Origin: Nocardioides albus
GTDB lineage: Bacteria > Actinomycetota > Actinomycetes > Propionibacteriales > Nocardioidaceae
DNA: 64,000 bases
Assembly (NCBI RefSeq): GCF_014648255.1
Contig: NZ_BMQT01000004.1
Span: 434,001-498,000, forward strand
Reading direction: 5' to 3'
The position numbers were made by a program, and so were the translations under genes. Position 1 is the stretch's first letter. Every line of letters begins with the position of its first letter. Shown piece after piece: positions 24,516-33,935 of this stretch. The notes under the pieces were generated by a model. The model was not told where the DNA came from. It worked only from the letters and a program-made list of their open reading frames with translations, and made no database searches.

Positions 24516-24803
24516 CTAGGGGGCAGGGTCCGCGCAGAAGGCGATCAGCTCGCCGCGGGCCTTGCCCTCCTCGATCAGCTGCCCGACGTCGAGAGCGACA
24601 TGCTTCAGCTCGCCCAGCGGTGAGCGGATGATGGCGCTCTCCCGGCGCCAGGGCGCGATCGTCGGCGGAGCCACGCAGTGGTGCTGCTCGAGCATCGCGG
24701 CGAGCTCGGGCTGCTCCTTCTTCGCCAGCGACCGCGGCTCGGACTGCTCGGCGAGAGCAACCAGGCAGAAGGCTGCCAGCGCCGTCAGCGCGCATACCTT
24801 CAT
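24516..24803 (-). CDS. Small putative secreted protein, unknown function
   Basis: 95 residues from ATG 24803; GTG 24848 would add 15 residues. The N-terminus MKVCALTALAAFCLVALAEQ looks like a short signal peptide, and the mature ~75 residues contain two Cys (HHCVAPP and AFCADPAP) that could form a disulfide. I do not recognise the family. No clear SD. The minus-strand frame is preferred over overlapping plus-strand frames because of the signal-like start and normal codon bias. Confidence 0.5.
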   Translation of the reverse strand: MKVCALTALAAFCLVALAEQSEPRSLAKKEQPELAAMLEQHHCVAPPTIAPWRRESAIIRSPLGELKHVALDVGQLIEEGKARGELIAFCADPAP

Positions 24804-24957
24804 GGCGACGACAACAAGCGTCAGCGATCGCGGCGTGTCCGAGTGCACGCCCTGCTCAACGACGAAATGGCTGCTCGGTGACGGTTCAGGTCAGGATCAG
24901 CGGCTTCATGACGAAGGTCTCATCCGGACACCGGGAGCAGGCGAGGCCCGGACTCGC

Positions 24958-24963
24958 TAGTGT
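24958..24963 (+). promoter_or_regulatory. -10 box TAGTGT, leaderless
   Basis: TAGTGT, then CGCGTC, then ATG 24970 of the MoxR gene. Confidence 0.6.
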
Positions 24964-24969
24964 CGCGTC

Positions 24970-25844
<875 letters not shown>

Positions 25845-25848
<4 letters not shown>

Positions 25849-27221
25849 CTCTTCTCGACCGGCACATCGAGTTCCTCGAAGCGCTTCGGGGAGCCGGGCT
25901 GCCGGTGTCGCTCTCCGAGGGCCTCGACGCGGTCACCGCCCTCGGCCTGATCGGCTGGAACGACCGCACCCAGGTCAAGGAGGCGTACGCCGCGACCCTG
26001 GTCAAGCGTGCCAGCCAGCGGGCCACGTTCGACGGGCTCTTCGAGCTCTACTTCCCGCGGATGGTCGGCTCGGGGATGACTGAGTTGTTCGCGCCTGGCT
26101 CGGCCGAGGCCGCCGGAGTGGCGAAGGACGGGCCCGAGGCGCTCTCCGAGTTCACCTCGCGACTGAGCGAGGCCCTGGAGGCCGACGATGTCGAGATGCT
26201 CCGTCAGCTGGCCGCCGAGGCGGTGGCGCGCTTCGGCGCGATGCCCGGCCGTGGTCCTGGGTTGAGCTCATGGTCGTCCTACACCGCGCTGCGCCGGCTC
26301 TCGACCGACGAGCTCACCGCACGGCTCATCGAAGGGCTCCAGCAGGGTGGCTGGACCGACGAGGAGGCCGCCCGGGTCGGCGCCCGTCGGGTGGACCGCT
26401 TCTCCGGCCTCGTCGAGGCCGACGCCCGCCGCCGGATCGCGGAGGAGAAGGGCCCCGAGCAGATCGCCAAGATCGCCGTACGCCCCACCATCGAGAAGCT
26501 CGACTTCCTGCACGCGCGGCGTTCCGACCTGGAGGCTCTCCGGCGCGAGATCTACCCACTGGCGCGCCGGCTGGCGACCCGGCTCACCCAGGAGCACCAC
26601 GCTCGCCGCCGCGGAGCGGTGGACCTGCGGCGTACGCTCCGGTCCTCGATGTCCACCGGCGGCGTCCCCGTCGACCTGCGTTTCCGGCCCAAGCGGCCGC
26701 ACCGCACCGAGCTGGTGATCCTGTGCGACGTATCGGGCTCGGTGTCCAACTTCGCGACGTTCACGCTGATGCTGGTCTTCGCGCTGCGGGAGCAGTTCGG
26801 CAAGGTGCGGGCCTTCACGTTCGTCGACGAGATCCACGAGGTCACGTCGTACTTCAAGCCCGGCGCCGACCTGGTCGACACGATGACCGAGCTGACGAAG
26901 GCGACCGAGCACTCGGCCCGCATGGGCCGCACCAACTACGGCAGGGCCTTCTCGCTCTTCCAGGAGCGTCACGCCGACGCCCTCGGCCCCAAGTCGTCCC
27001 TGTTGATCCTCGGCGACGCCCGGTCCAACTACTCCGACCTCGCCGTCGACTCGCTGCGCGCGATGGCCGACGCGAGCAGGCACGCCCACTGGCTCAACCC
27101 CGAGGTCCGTACGCAGTGGGACACCGGTGACTCCGAGGCGACCCGCTACGGCTCGATCATCGAGATGCGCGAGTGCCGCAACCTCACCCAGCTCTCCGAG
27201 TTCGTCCACGACCTGGCCTGA
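25845..27221 (+). CDS. VWA domain protein, CoxE-like partner of MoxR
   Basis: 458 residues from GTG 25845. N-terminal helical region begins RHIEFLEALRGAGLPVSLSEG and includes VKRASQRATFDGLFELYF, typical of CoxE-like proteins. A C-terminal von Willebrand A domain starts at ~285: ELVILCDVSGSVSNF contains the metal-binding DxSxS motif (MIDAS), with later acidic residue in LLILGDARSNYSD. Together with the ATPase it forms a MoxR-VWA chaperone pair. The client is not in the window. Confidence 0.9.
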
Positions 27222-27230
27222 CCGCACCGC

Positions 27231-27353
27231 TGGTCGAGCCGTGAGGCCGCCTGCGGCCGAGCGTGTCGAGACCAACACGGTCCCATCGAGCGCGACAGGG
27301 GGACTGTGTTGGTCTCGACACGCCTCCGCTTAGCGGCTCCGGCGGCTCGACCA
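27231..27353. repeat. Intergenic palindromic repeat, copy 2
   Basis: Outer arms TGGTCGAGCCG (27231-27241) and CGGCTCGACCA (27343-27353). Inner 18-bp arms GCGTGTCGAGACCAACAC (27261-27278) and perfect complement (27306-27323), identical to copy 1 at 587-701. It again sits between convergent genes. Confidence 0.85.
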
Positions 27354-27371
27354 CCGGGTGATCAGCGAGGC

Positions 27372-28148
27372 TTACTGCAGCTTGAGGTCCAGCCCGTAGA
27401 CGATCCGGTCGGCGACCCCGACCGAGTCGGTGACGCACACGACGCGGTCGTCGGCGAGGAATCGGCGCCGGTCGGAGAGGACCGGGGTGCCGTCGGGGAT
27501 CTGCAGGTCGAAGGTCTCCTGCGGCGTCGGCATCCGTGACTCGATGTCCATGGCGACCGTGGTGACCTTCACGCCGACCGTGGCCAGCAGGTCCTTGATC
27601 GGCGGCTGCGGCCAGTCTTCGGTCGGGGTGGCCAGCGGGGTGTCGACGACCAGCGGATAGGGGATGTAGGCCGTGGTCCGGTACTCGGCGGTGTCGCCAC
27701 TGATGAAGAACGTGAAGGTGGTGCTGAGCAGCTCGCTGCGCGGGTCGAGGTCGAAGGCCTCCCCGAGCTTCTCGCCGGCTGCGATCACCTCGTAGGAGTG
27801 CTCGACCGAGATGCCGTCGTCGGGGCCTCGCGGCGGCTGGTGGTAGGCCGCATCCGGCTTCGCCGGGTGGCTCGGGTCGGTGATCAGCATGCTCATCAGG
27901 TCGTAGCGGGTCTTGGTGGCGTCGCGGACGAAGACGCCTCGGCCCTGCTCGCTGGTGATGAGGCCCTCGTTGCGCAGCACCGCCAGGCCGCGCCGGATCG
28001 TGGCGCGGTCGTAGGGGAAGGTGTCCATCAGCTCGGGCTCGGTCGGTAGGCGCTCGCCCGGCAGGTAGGTGCCGTCGTCGATCTGGGCCCGCAGGTAGTC
28101 GGCCACGTGGAGGTATTTCGGCAGGCCGCGCGGACGGGGGTTGCTCAT
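27372..28148 (-). CDS. GntR family regulator with UTRA ligand domain
   Basis: 258 residues. GntR winged helix: PKYLHVADYLRAQIDDGTYLPGERLPTEPELMDTF then YDRATIRRGLAVLRNEGLITSEQGRGVFV. The rest is a UTRA domain (chorismate-lyase fold) of the HutC subfamily: EHSYEVIAAGEKLGEAFDL, AEYRTTAYIPYPL, SRMPTPQETFDLQIPDGTPVLSDRRRFL. The small-molecule ligand is unknown. Upstream, TAACGT lies nine bases before ATG 28148 and no SD is seen. Confidence 0.9.
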   Translation of the reverse strand: MSNPRPRGLPKYLHVADYLRAQIDDGTYLPGERLPTEPELMDTFPYDRATIRRGLAVLRNEGLITSEQGRGVFVRDATKTRYDLMSMLITDPSHPAKPDAAYHQPPRGPDDGISVEHSYEVIAAGEKLGEAFDLDPRSELLSTTFTFFISGDTAEYRTTAYIPYPLVVDTPLATPTEDWPQPPIKDLLATVGVKVTTVAMDIESRMPTPQETFDLQIPDGTPVLSDRRRFLADDRVVCVTDSVGVADRIVYGLDLKLQ

Positions 28149-28211
28149 AGGGGGAACACGTTACTGAGCCGTACAGATCCCGAATAGCCGCATAGCCCCA
28201 CCCTTTCAGCC

Positions 28212-28241
28212 TTGACCCATTGCAATGAGTGGACTTATGGT
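28212..28241 (+). promoter_or_regulatory. Sigma70-type promoter TTGACC-N18-TATGGT
   Basis: -35 TTGACC (28212-28217), 18-base spacer, -10 TATGGT (28236-28241). It would give a ~90-base leader for the gene at 28341, whose SD is the GGGGGGAA run just before GTG. Confidence 0.55.
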
Positions 28242-28340
28242 CGAACAAGCCTCGGGGCGTTGGGCACCTGGCCCCCGCTGGAGACCGGCGTCTCGAGGCA
28301 CTCAACGACGAGAGCCATCGACATTCCTTGGGGGGAATTC

Positions 28341-28922
28341 GTGTTCGTAGACGCAAGACTCAGCATGGGATCCAGCGAGAGGCCGCCGGTCCTGGCGAAG
28401 GACCCGCTGGTCTACCGGACCGACCGGGGCAGCTTCTGGCACCTTCGCTCGGGCAAGAAGACCAACGGGTACGTGTCGACCATGTGCGGTCGCCGTCTGG
28501 GCACCTGGCACGTCCTGCCGCCGCGCCGGCTCAGCAGGGTCGCGCCCGACCAGGTCTGCGTGGGATGCCTGCGCAAGACTCCGATCGGGGAGGTGAAGCG
28601 CCCGAGCGGGTCAGGCAACTTCGAGCAGGCTGAGGTCGGTGAGCCACTCGACCGGCGCGACGTCGTCGGTGTAGACCGTCCCGCCCCGGATCCCCGGCTC
28701 GAGCCGGGAGGCGGAGTCGGTGAGGGCGCCGGCCAGCTCGGCGGGCTGCGACTCGGCGGTGGCAGTGAGGCTCGCGACCGGGTCGGCATCCGGATCGACC
28801 GTCGCGATCAGGTGGGTGTTGGTCGAGCCGGAGTCCGAGCGCCAGACGGCGTCGCCGAACGAGGTCCGCAGGGTCGCGGTGAGAACCTTCTCCAGCGCGG
28901 TCGAGCCCTCCGGGTGGGCTGA
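28341..28922 (+). CDS. Small Cys-containing protein, unknown; 3' end overlaps the opposite gene
   Basis: 193 residues as the frame stands. GTG 28341 follows GGGGGGAA with good spacing and a TTGACC/TATGGT promoter. The first ~90 residues look like a real conserved unit: SFWHLRSGKKTNGYVSTMCGRRLG then VCVGCLRKTP, a C-x(n)-CxxC set with His that could bind zinc. From 28611 onward the frame is antisense to the membrane spermidine-synthase-like gene and becomes Gly/Arg-rich, as expected of shadow sequence. Either the original stop was lost, or a frameshift is present, or the overlap is genuine. No function is proposed. Confidence 0.5.
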   Translation: MFVDARLSMGSSERPPVLAKDPLVYRTDRGSFWHLRSGKKTNGYVSTMCGRRLGTWHVLPPRRLSRVAPDQVCVGCLRKTPIGEVKRPSGSGNFEQAEVGEPLDRRDVVGVDRPAPDPRLEPGGGVGEGAGQLGGLRLGGGSEARDRVGIRIDRRDQVGVGRAGVRAPDGVAERGPQGRGENLLQRGRALRVG

Positions 28923-30134
28923 GTTCACGACGAGCACCCCGCCCGGGTTGAGGTGGTCCTTCGCCAGCGCGAAGAACTCCTTCGTGGTCAGGTAGAACGG
29001 GATGTAGGGCTGGTGGTAGGCGTCGACCATGATCGCGTCGTACTTCCGGGTCTGCTTCTGCAGCCACGGACGGGCGTCGGCGGTGTGGAGGTGGAGGTTC
29101 GGCTGGTCCTCGAGGTCGAAGAGCTCCTGGCCGACCTTGGTGACGTCCTCGTCGATCTCGACGGCGTCCACCCGGGTCTCGGGGGCGAAGTGGCCGAACT
29201 GGCGCGCGGTCGTCCCGGCGGCCGAGCCCAGGATCGCCACCGATTTCGGGGCCTCCGCGCCGGCGTAGGACAGGGAGAGCATCTCGTCCCAGTAGGCGCC
29301 GGTGAGCCATTCACCCTCGTTGTAGACCGAGTGCACGGCGTGGCCCTCGTTCAGCTCGAGGAAGCGGCTGCCGTCGTCGTACTCGACGACCCGGGCGTAC
29401 TGGTACTCCGTCTCCTTCTCCCAGATCACCTCGCCGCCGTTGCTGGTCACGGTCTTGACCGACCCGGTCGGCAACGCGGTGAGGCCGAGGATCACGATCG
29501 GTACGAGCACGGCGGGCAGCGCGGACTTGACCGAGTCCCTGCGGACCAGGTGCGGGATCGTGGCGAGCGCGATCAGGAAGGCGAAGATCAAGAACGTACG
29601 CTGCGTCCCGACCACAGGGATGAGGAACAGCGAGGCGGCGAAGGTGCCGACCAGCGAGCCGATCGTCGAGATCGCGTAGAGCCGGCCGGCTGCGTGGCCG
29701 GAGTCCTCGACGGACTCGACGCTCAGCCGGACGGCGTACGGGCTGACCATGCCGAGGAGGAACAGAGGGAAGGCGAGCAGGACTCCCACCCCGACCAGCG
29801 AGCCGGCGAAGGTAGCGATGCTGAGCTGTTCGACCGCCCTGACCGCCAGCGGCAGGAACGGCTTGGCGACGAATGGCACGGCAGCCAGCAGCAGAGCGGC
29901 GAACAGCACGATCTTGGCGAGGCTGGAAGGGTTCGGGTTCCGGTCGGCGAGCCGGCCACCGACGGAGTAGCCGATCGCGAGCGCGACCAGCACCGTCGCG
30001 ATCGTGTTGGCCCACACGATCGTCGAGTCGCCGAACCACGGAGCGAGGAGCCGTGCCGCCGCCATCTCGGATCCCAGGGTGCCCGCACCGACCGTGAAGA
30101 CGAGAAGCTCAAGCGCACGCGCACGCAGTTTCAT
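28611..30134 (-). CDS. Membrane-fused spermidine-synthase-like methyltransferase-fold protein
   Basis: 507 residues from ATG 30134. About eight hydrophobic segments in the first ~240 residues (LELLVFTVGAGTLGSEMAAARLL, ATVLVALAIGYSVGGRLADR...), then an aminopropyltransferase-like domain: VAILGSAAGTTARQFGHF in place of the GGGDG loop, VDAVEIDEDVTKVGQELF, HTADARPWLQ and YDAIMVDAYHQPYIPFYL. In true spermidine synthases the catalytic segment reads D-x-x-DP; here VDAY is found and the GGGDG is lost, so polyamine synthesis is doubtful. TAGGTT lies seven bases before the ATG (leaderless). Confidence 0.82.
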   Translation of the reverse strand: MKLRARALELLVFTVGAGTLGSEMAAARLLAPWFGDSTIVWANTIATVLVALAIGYSVGGRLADRNPNPSSLAKIVLFAALLLAAVPFVAKPFLPLAVRAVEQLSIATFAGSLVGVGVLLAFPLFLLGMVSPYAVRLSVESVEDSGHAAGRLYAISTIGSLVGTFAASLFLIPVVGTQRTFLIFAFLIALATIPHLVRRDSVKSALPAVLVPIVILGLTALPTGSVKTVTSNGGEVIWEKETEYQYARVVEYDDGSRFLELNEGHAVHSVYNEGEWLTGAYWDEMLSLSYAGAEAPKSVAILGSAAGTTARQFGHFAPETRVDAVEIDEDVTKVGQELFDLEDQPNLHLHTADARPWLQKQTRKYDAIMVDAYHQPYIPFYLTTKEFFALAKDHLNPGGVLVVNSAHPEGSTALEKVLTATLRTSFGDAVWRSDSGSTNTHLIATVDPDADPVASLTATAESQPAELAGALTDSASRLEPGIRGGTVYTDDVAPVEWLTDLSLLEVA

Positions 30135-30141
30135 GGAGGTG

Positions 30142-30147
30142 AACCTA
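30142..30147 (-). promoter_or_regulatory. -10 box TAGGTT, leaderless
   Basis: On the minus strand TAGGTT is followed by CACCTCC and ATG 30134. Confidence 0.6.
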
Positions 30148-30174
30148 TCTGTGAGCGCAAACCGGGGCCTCCGG

Positions 30175-30194
30175 TGGTCGAGCTTGTCGAGACC
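30175..30194. repeat. Partial copy of the intergenic repeat
   Basis: TGGTCGAGC followed by TTGTCGAGACC joins the outer start and inner core of the repeats at 587-701 and 27231-27353 with the middle missing. It sits in a divergent promoter region, unlike the full copies. Confidence 0.45.
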
Positions 30195-30293
30195 CAGTCG
30201 CGTACGCCGCTCGACACGCAGGGCTTGAGGTTGACCCAAGGGGAAGCACGAATCTTCTTCCACCGGTGACCTTCACCGGGGAGGATGGTGACC

Positions 30294-30311
30294 ATGAGCG
30301 AGCGATCATGA
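30294..30311 (+). CDS. Five-codon leader ORF coupled to the MerR-PP2C gene
   Basis: ATG AGC GAG CGA TCA TGA. A strong SD (GGGGAGG, 30278-30284) is placed for this ATG, and its TGA overlaps ATG 30308 of the main gene as ATGA. Translation of the main gene may depend on reinitiation. Compare the mini-ORFs at 19925 and 36676, which begin with the same ATGAGCGAGCG. Confidence 0.4.
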   Translation: MSERS

Positions 30312-31306
30312 GCGGCCTGGCGGCGGGGCTGGTGAACATCGGCGACTTCGCCCGGGCGACCGGACTGACGCCGAAGGCACTGAGGTTGTACGACGACCTG
30401 GGTCTGCTGCTGCCTGCCGAGGTCGACGCTTCGTCCGGCTATCGTCGCTACGCGCCTGACCAGGTCGAACGCGCCCGGCTGGTGGCGTCGCTGCGGTTGG
30501 TCGGGATGCCGCTGGCCCGGATCCGCGAGGTCCTCGACATGCCCGCTGCGCGTGCGGCGGCTGAGGTCGAGACCTACTGGCGCCAGGTCGAGGCCGACAC
30601 CGCGACGCGTCGCACCATGGTCTCCGTCCTCGTCCATCGATTGAGGAACGAGGCACGACCGATGACCACTACCACCGACAAGCTGCACGCAGAGTTCGGC
30701 GTCAGCCACGAGCAGGGTGGCCGAGCCAGCCAGCAGGACGCCGTCCTGGTCACCCCCGAGCTGATCGCGGTCGCCGACGGGTTCGGCGGTCGCGACGATC
30801 TGGCCGGAGCAGCCCTGACTGCGTACGCCGCCGGGGGCCTGGCCAACGCCATCACCGAGGTCGCCCGCGACGTCTCGAAGGCCGGCACCACGCTGACCGC
30901 CGTCGACCTGCACGGCTCGACCGCACGGATCACCCACATCGGCGACGCGCGGCTCTACCTGGTGCGCGACGGCGAGGTACGCCAGGTCACCCACGACCAC
31001 ACCGTGGTCGCCGCCATGGTCGAGGCGGGCCAGCTCAGCGCCGAGGAGGCTCGCTCGCACGAGCACCGGTCCGTGCTCAACCGCGCCCTCGTCCCCGGAG
31101 TCGTCGCCGACGAGATCACCCTCGACCTGCTGCCGGGTGACCGGCTGGTGCTGACCACCGACGGCGTCCACACCTACGCGGACGACCTGGACGCCCTGAT
31201 CACCGCCGAGGCCGGTCCGCAGGAGGTCGCCGACGCCGTCGCGGCAGCCGTCGCCGCCGCTGGAGAGCCGGACAACCACACCATCGTCATCGCCGACCTC
31301 ACCTGA
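30308..31306 (+). CDS. MerR regulator fused to a PP2C-type phosphatase domain
   Basis: 332 residues from ATG 30308 (GTG 30266 is a longer option). N-terminal MerR domain: LVNIGDFARATGLTPKALRLYDDLGLLLPAEVD then SGYRRYAPDQVERARLV, with a short helical linker. From ~125 a PP2C/SpoIIE-like phosphatase domain: LIAVADGFGGR, where the family metal Asp motif reads ADGMGG, then THIGDARLYLVRDGEVRQVTHDHT, and DRLVLTTDGVHTYAD with the second metal Asp. It appears to lack the family's N-terminal RxxNED strand in full form (it has GRASQQDAVLV). It couples DNA binding with Ser/Thr dephosphorylation or serves as a ligand-binding pseudo-enzyme. Confidence 0.85.
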   Translation: MSGLAAGLVNIGDFARATGLTPKALRLYDDLGLLLPAEVDASSGYRRYAPDQVERARLVASLRLVGMPLARIREVLDMPAARAAAEVETYWRQVEADTATRRTMVSVLVHRLRNEARPMTTTTDKLHAEFGVSHEQGGRASQQDAVLVTPELIAVADGFGGRDDLAGAALTAYAAGGLANAITEVARDVSKAGTTLTAVDLHGSTARITHIGDARLYLVRDGEVRQVTHDHTVVAAMVEAGQLSAEEARSHEHRSVLNRALVPGVVADEITLDLLPGDRLVLTTDGVHTYADDLDALITAEAGPQEVADAVAAAVAAAGEPDNHTIVIADLT

Positions 31307-31348
31307 CCCCGACTCGTCGAGTCGGCTCGTTCTGACCGTTGAGCCCGT

Positions 31349-31378
31349 CGAGTCGGCTCGTCATGACGAGCCGACTCG
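31349..31378. terminator. 30-bp perfect palindrome between convergent genes
   Basis: CGAGTCGGCTCGTCA (31349-31363) abuts its exact complement (31364-31378) with no spacer. A direct repeat of its left arm, CGTCGAGTCGGCTCGT, precedes it near 31316-31331. Confidence 0.8.
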
Positions 31379-31392
31379 GCGCGGAGGCTGAC

Positions 31393-32493
31393 TCAGTCGG
31401 TGCGGCGCCGGGCCTGCCACCAGCGCCGCACCGGAGCCGTGGGCTCCTCACCCAACTCGGCAGAAGCGTCGGCGAACGAGTCGCGCAGCGAGGGATAGGC
31501 CAGCTCGATCTCGGGGTGCTCGACGAGCGTCTGGGCGATCCGCCGGGTGAGCCGCTTGCCGACGGCGGCGAGGTGCCGGACGACGGCGTCGACCTCGTCC
31601 TCGGTGAGCTGTTGGGGGTGGAAGGGCTTCGGCGGCTTCTCCTGCAACAGCTCACGCATCGGCTCGAGCGCTTCGATGTCGTAGCGCAGCGCCAGCGCCT
31701 GCAGCTCGTCGTCGGCGATCTTGCGGAGCCGGTCGTGGTCGGCCGGCGGGATCAGGGTGTAGGTCGTCGGTCCGAGCGGGCAGGACTGGAGGTGGACGTC
31801 GAGGCGCGCCTGCAGCTGCGCCCCGAGCGGAAGGGCGTTGAGGGCACGCTTGATCTCGAGTGCGTGCAGCGAGTAGGAGAGGTTGACCTGCTGCAGCGAC
31901 AGGTCGCCGAGGTCGACGGTGTCGATCCCGGCCGTGTCGAGCAGGTCGGTGAGCAGATTGTCCCCGACGAAGAGCTCGGGCAGATAGGGCCGCAGGACGA
32001 GCCGCGAGCGCACCTCCTCGGAGTCGAGTGCACGGTAGAGGTGCTCGTGACCCAGCCACCCGCCGTAGGCATCCGGCTCCGCCGCGAACGGCTGCAGGTG
32101 GCCGATCCGTTTGACCCGTTGGTTGTAGTCGGACTCCAAGAAGGCGAGAGGGTCGCGGACGTACAGCACGAACCGGGCCTGCGGCGGGAGCAGCTCGGCG
32201 ATCCCGCGCAGCTCGGGGAGGAAGGCCTCGGAGGAGAGCAGCAGGGTGTCGCAGCCGCTCGCCTCGAACTCCTCGAGCGTCCTCGCCACCTCCCGTGCCG
32301 AAGCCACGAAGAGATGGCCCGACCGTTCCATGAGCGAGCCGGCGTTCCCGGCGCTGATGCCGTTCGTGTCGACCGTGTGCGCTGGGTAGTGGATGCCGGC
32401 CTTCGCGAGCCTCTCGGCGTTGGTGTTGAGGAAGACCTGGACAGCGGAGGTGCCCGTCTTGGGGAGACCGGCGTGTACGACGATGGACTTCAC
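31393..32493 (-). CDS. Sulfotransferase-like P-loop protein
   Basis: 366 residues from GTG 32493, which sits just ahead of the P-loop strand; the frame extends 27 codons further upstream without similarity. KSIVVHAGLPKTGTSAVQVFL is the 5'-phosphosulfate loop that binds PAPS, and RFVLYVRDPLAFLESDYNQ is the 3'-phosphate motif, so the PAPS-dependent sulfotransferase fold is clear. The C-terminal ~130 residues are helical and not part of the core. The acceptor is unknown. No sulfur-activation genes or glycan cluster are adjacent. Confidence 0.75.
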   Translation of the reverse strand: MKSIVVHAGLPKTGTSAVQVFLNTNAERLAKAGIHYPAHTVDTNGISAGNAGSLMERSGHLFVASAREVARTLEEFEASGCDTLLLSSEAFLPELRGIAELLPPQARFVLYVRDPLAFLESDYNQRVKRIGHLQPFAAEPDAYGGWLGHEHLYRALDSEEVRSRLVLRPYLPELFVGDNLLTDLLDTAGIDTVDLGDLSLQQVNLSYSLHALEIKRALNALPLGAQLQARLDVHLQSCPLGPTTYTLIPPADHDRLRKIADDELQALALRYDIEALEPMRELLQEKPPKPFHPQQLTEDEVDAVVRHLAAVGKRLTRRIAQTLVEHPEIELAYPSLRDSFADASAELGEEPTAPVRRWWQARRRTD

Positions 32494-32594
32494 GGGGACC
32501 GATCGAATAGGGGTCAGAGCCCCACCGCGTACGTTTCCGTCAAGCCGGATCAGGATGGCGCGGCGGTGTTCCACACCCTATCGATCCGGCGCCG

Positions 32595-33935
32595 TCAGGC
32601 AAGGTATCCCAGGGTGCGGATCCGGCTGATCTCCTCGCGGAGCTCGTCGTGGCTGGCGTTGTCGGCCGCCCGTCCGCCGGCGATGTAGTGGCTCTCCGGC
32701 GCCGCGGTGCCGTCATAGACGACCGTGAACCGGTGTCCGACACCTGCGTTGATGAGCCCGCCGAGGAGCGCGACCGGGTCGGAGCGATCCTCCAGCGACA
32801 GCACCCGGGTGGTCTCCGGGACCCGCGGCGCTGCCGCGCCGGGAGCACCCACGGTGACCACCTGGTCCACGACGTACGCAGCCCCGGCTGCCGCCGCGAT
32901 CGCGGCCGCCGCAGTTCCTCCGGCCGCCGCACCCACGAGCATCACGTGCGAGCCGGCCTCGACCGTCTCTTCGATGGCCCGTGACGCGGTGGCGATGTAG
33001 TCGGAGAGGTCACCCGAGACGAGCCGCAGGCGCCGGCTGCCGGTGTAAGGACCTGGCAGATAGGCGATGTAGCGGCCGGGCGCCGTCGCCTGGACCGCGA
33101 CTCCGGTCTCGGTCGCCTCGAGGGTGCGGATCAGCTCCTCGATGGTGGCCGGCGTGGCTGCGGTGAAGGCACCGGCGACGGCGTCCTCCTCGGTGGTGGC
33201 CAGCGCCCCACCGACGTCGCGCAGCGCGTGGCCGGCGTCGGCCGCGAACATGTCGATGCCGGCAGCGCGGAGCGCGCCCGCGGTGGCTGCGGCGGCCTCG
33301 TCTCCGCGCGGGAAGTCGGCGGTGAGCAGCGAACGGAGCTCGAGCGACTCGAGCAGACCGCCGCCGGTGGCGATGTGGTCCATCAGCTCGGGGTGACCCT
33401 GGGCGAGCTCGCCGAGATAGGCGGTGACACCCTCACGGTCGAGCGCGTCGGTCTCGATCAGACCAGCGGACAGCAGCGATCCACCGAGCTCAACCTCGGG
33501 CGCGAGGTAGTCGAGGGCGTTGGCCGCGATGGCCCCCAGAGTGCTGCGGGCCGCGGCTTGAAGCTCATCGATCCAGCGGTAGGTCTGTACGGTCGCGCGC
33601 ACCGCGACCGAGTCGGCGTCGAGCGCCTGCCCGAGCCCGAGCAGGCCACCCTTCTCGGAGGTCACCGCGCGGATCTCCTCCTCGGCCGGCTCCCAGGTCT
33701 TCGGGGAGAGCTGAGCGGAGTCGGTGACGTCGTCGTCGGCCAGGATCTCGGCGCCGAGCTCGGCCCACTCGCGCAGCTGAGCCCCGGCATCGCCGATGGA
33801 GCCGGCCAGACCAAGGATCTGCTCGTACTTGTCCTCCGGTCCCGCCGGTGGCGGCCCCGACGCGGGGGCGCCGCCCGGGAGCGGCCCCAGACGATCGACC
33901 GGATCGTTCGCTGCGTTGTTTCCGGAGTCGTTCAT
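32595..33935 (-). CDS. Degenerate alpha/beta-hydrolase in a WXG100 operon
   Basis: 446 residues from ATG 33935, overlapping the EspG-like gene by four bases. A Pro/Gly-rich head is followed by a helical region to ~270, then an alpha/beta-hydrolase-like domain: GSHVMLVGAAAGGTAAAAIAA stands where lipases have G-x-S-x-G, but the nucleophile Ser is Ala (GAAAG). The following QVVTVGAPGAAAPRVPETTRVLSLEDRSDPVALLGG and ESHYIAGG match the downstream Asp/His region of DUF1023-type or secreted lipase-like proteins of WXG loci. The fold is therefore kept without the nucleophile. Third gene of the WXG / EspG-like / hydrolase operon. Confidence 0.75.
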   Translation of the reverse strand: MNDSGNNAANDPVDRLGPLPGGAPASGPPPAGPEDKYEQILGLAGSIGDAGAQLREWAELGAEILADDDVTDSAQLSPKTWEPAEEEIRAVTSEKGGLLGLGQALDADSVAVRATVQTYRWIDELQAAARSTLGAIAANALDYLAPEVELGGSLLSAGLIETDALDREGVTAYLGELAQGHPELMDHIATGGGLLESLELRSLLTADFPRGDEAAAATAGALRAAGIDMFAADAGHALRDVGGALATTEEDAVAGAFTAATPATIEELIRTLEATETGVAVQATAPGRYIAYLPGPYTGSRRLRLVSGDLSDYIATASRAIEETVEAGSHVMLVGAAAGGTAAAAIAAAAGAAYVVDQVVTVGAPGAAAPRVPETTRVLSLEDRSDPVALLGGLINAGVGHRFTVVYDGTAAPESHYIAGGRAADNASHDELREEISRIRTLGYLA

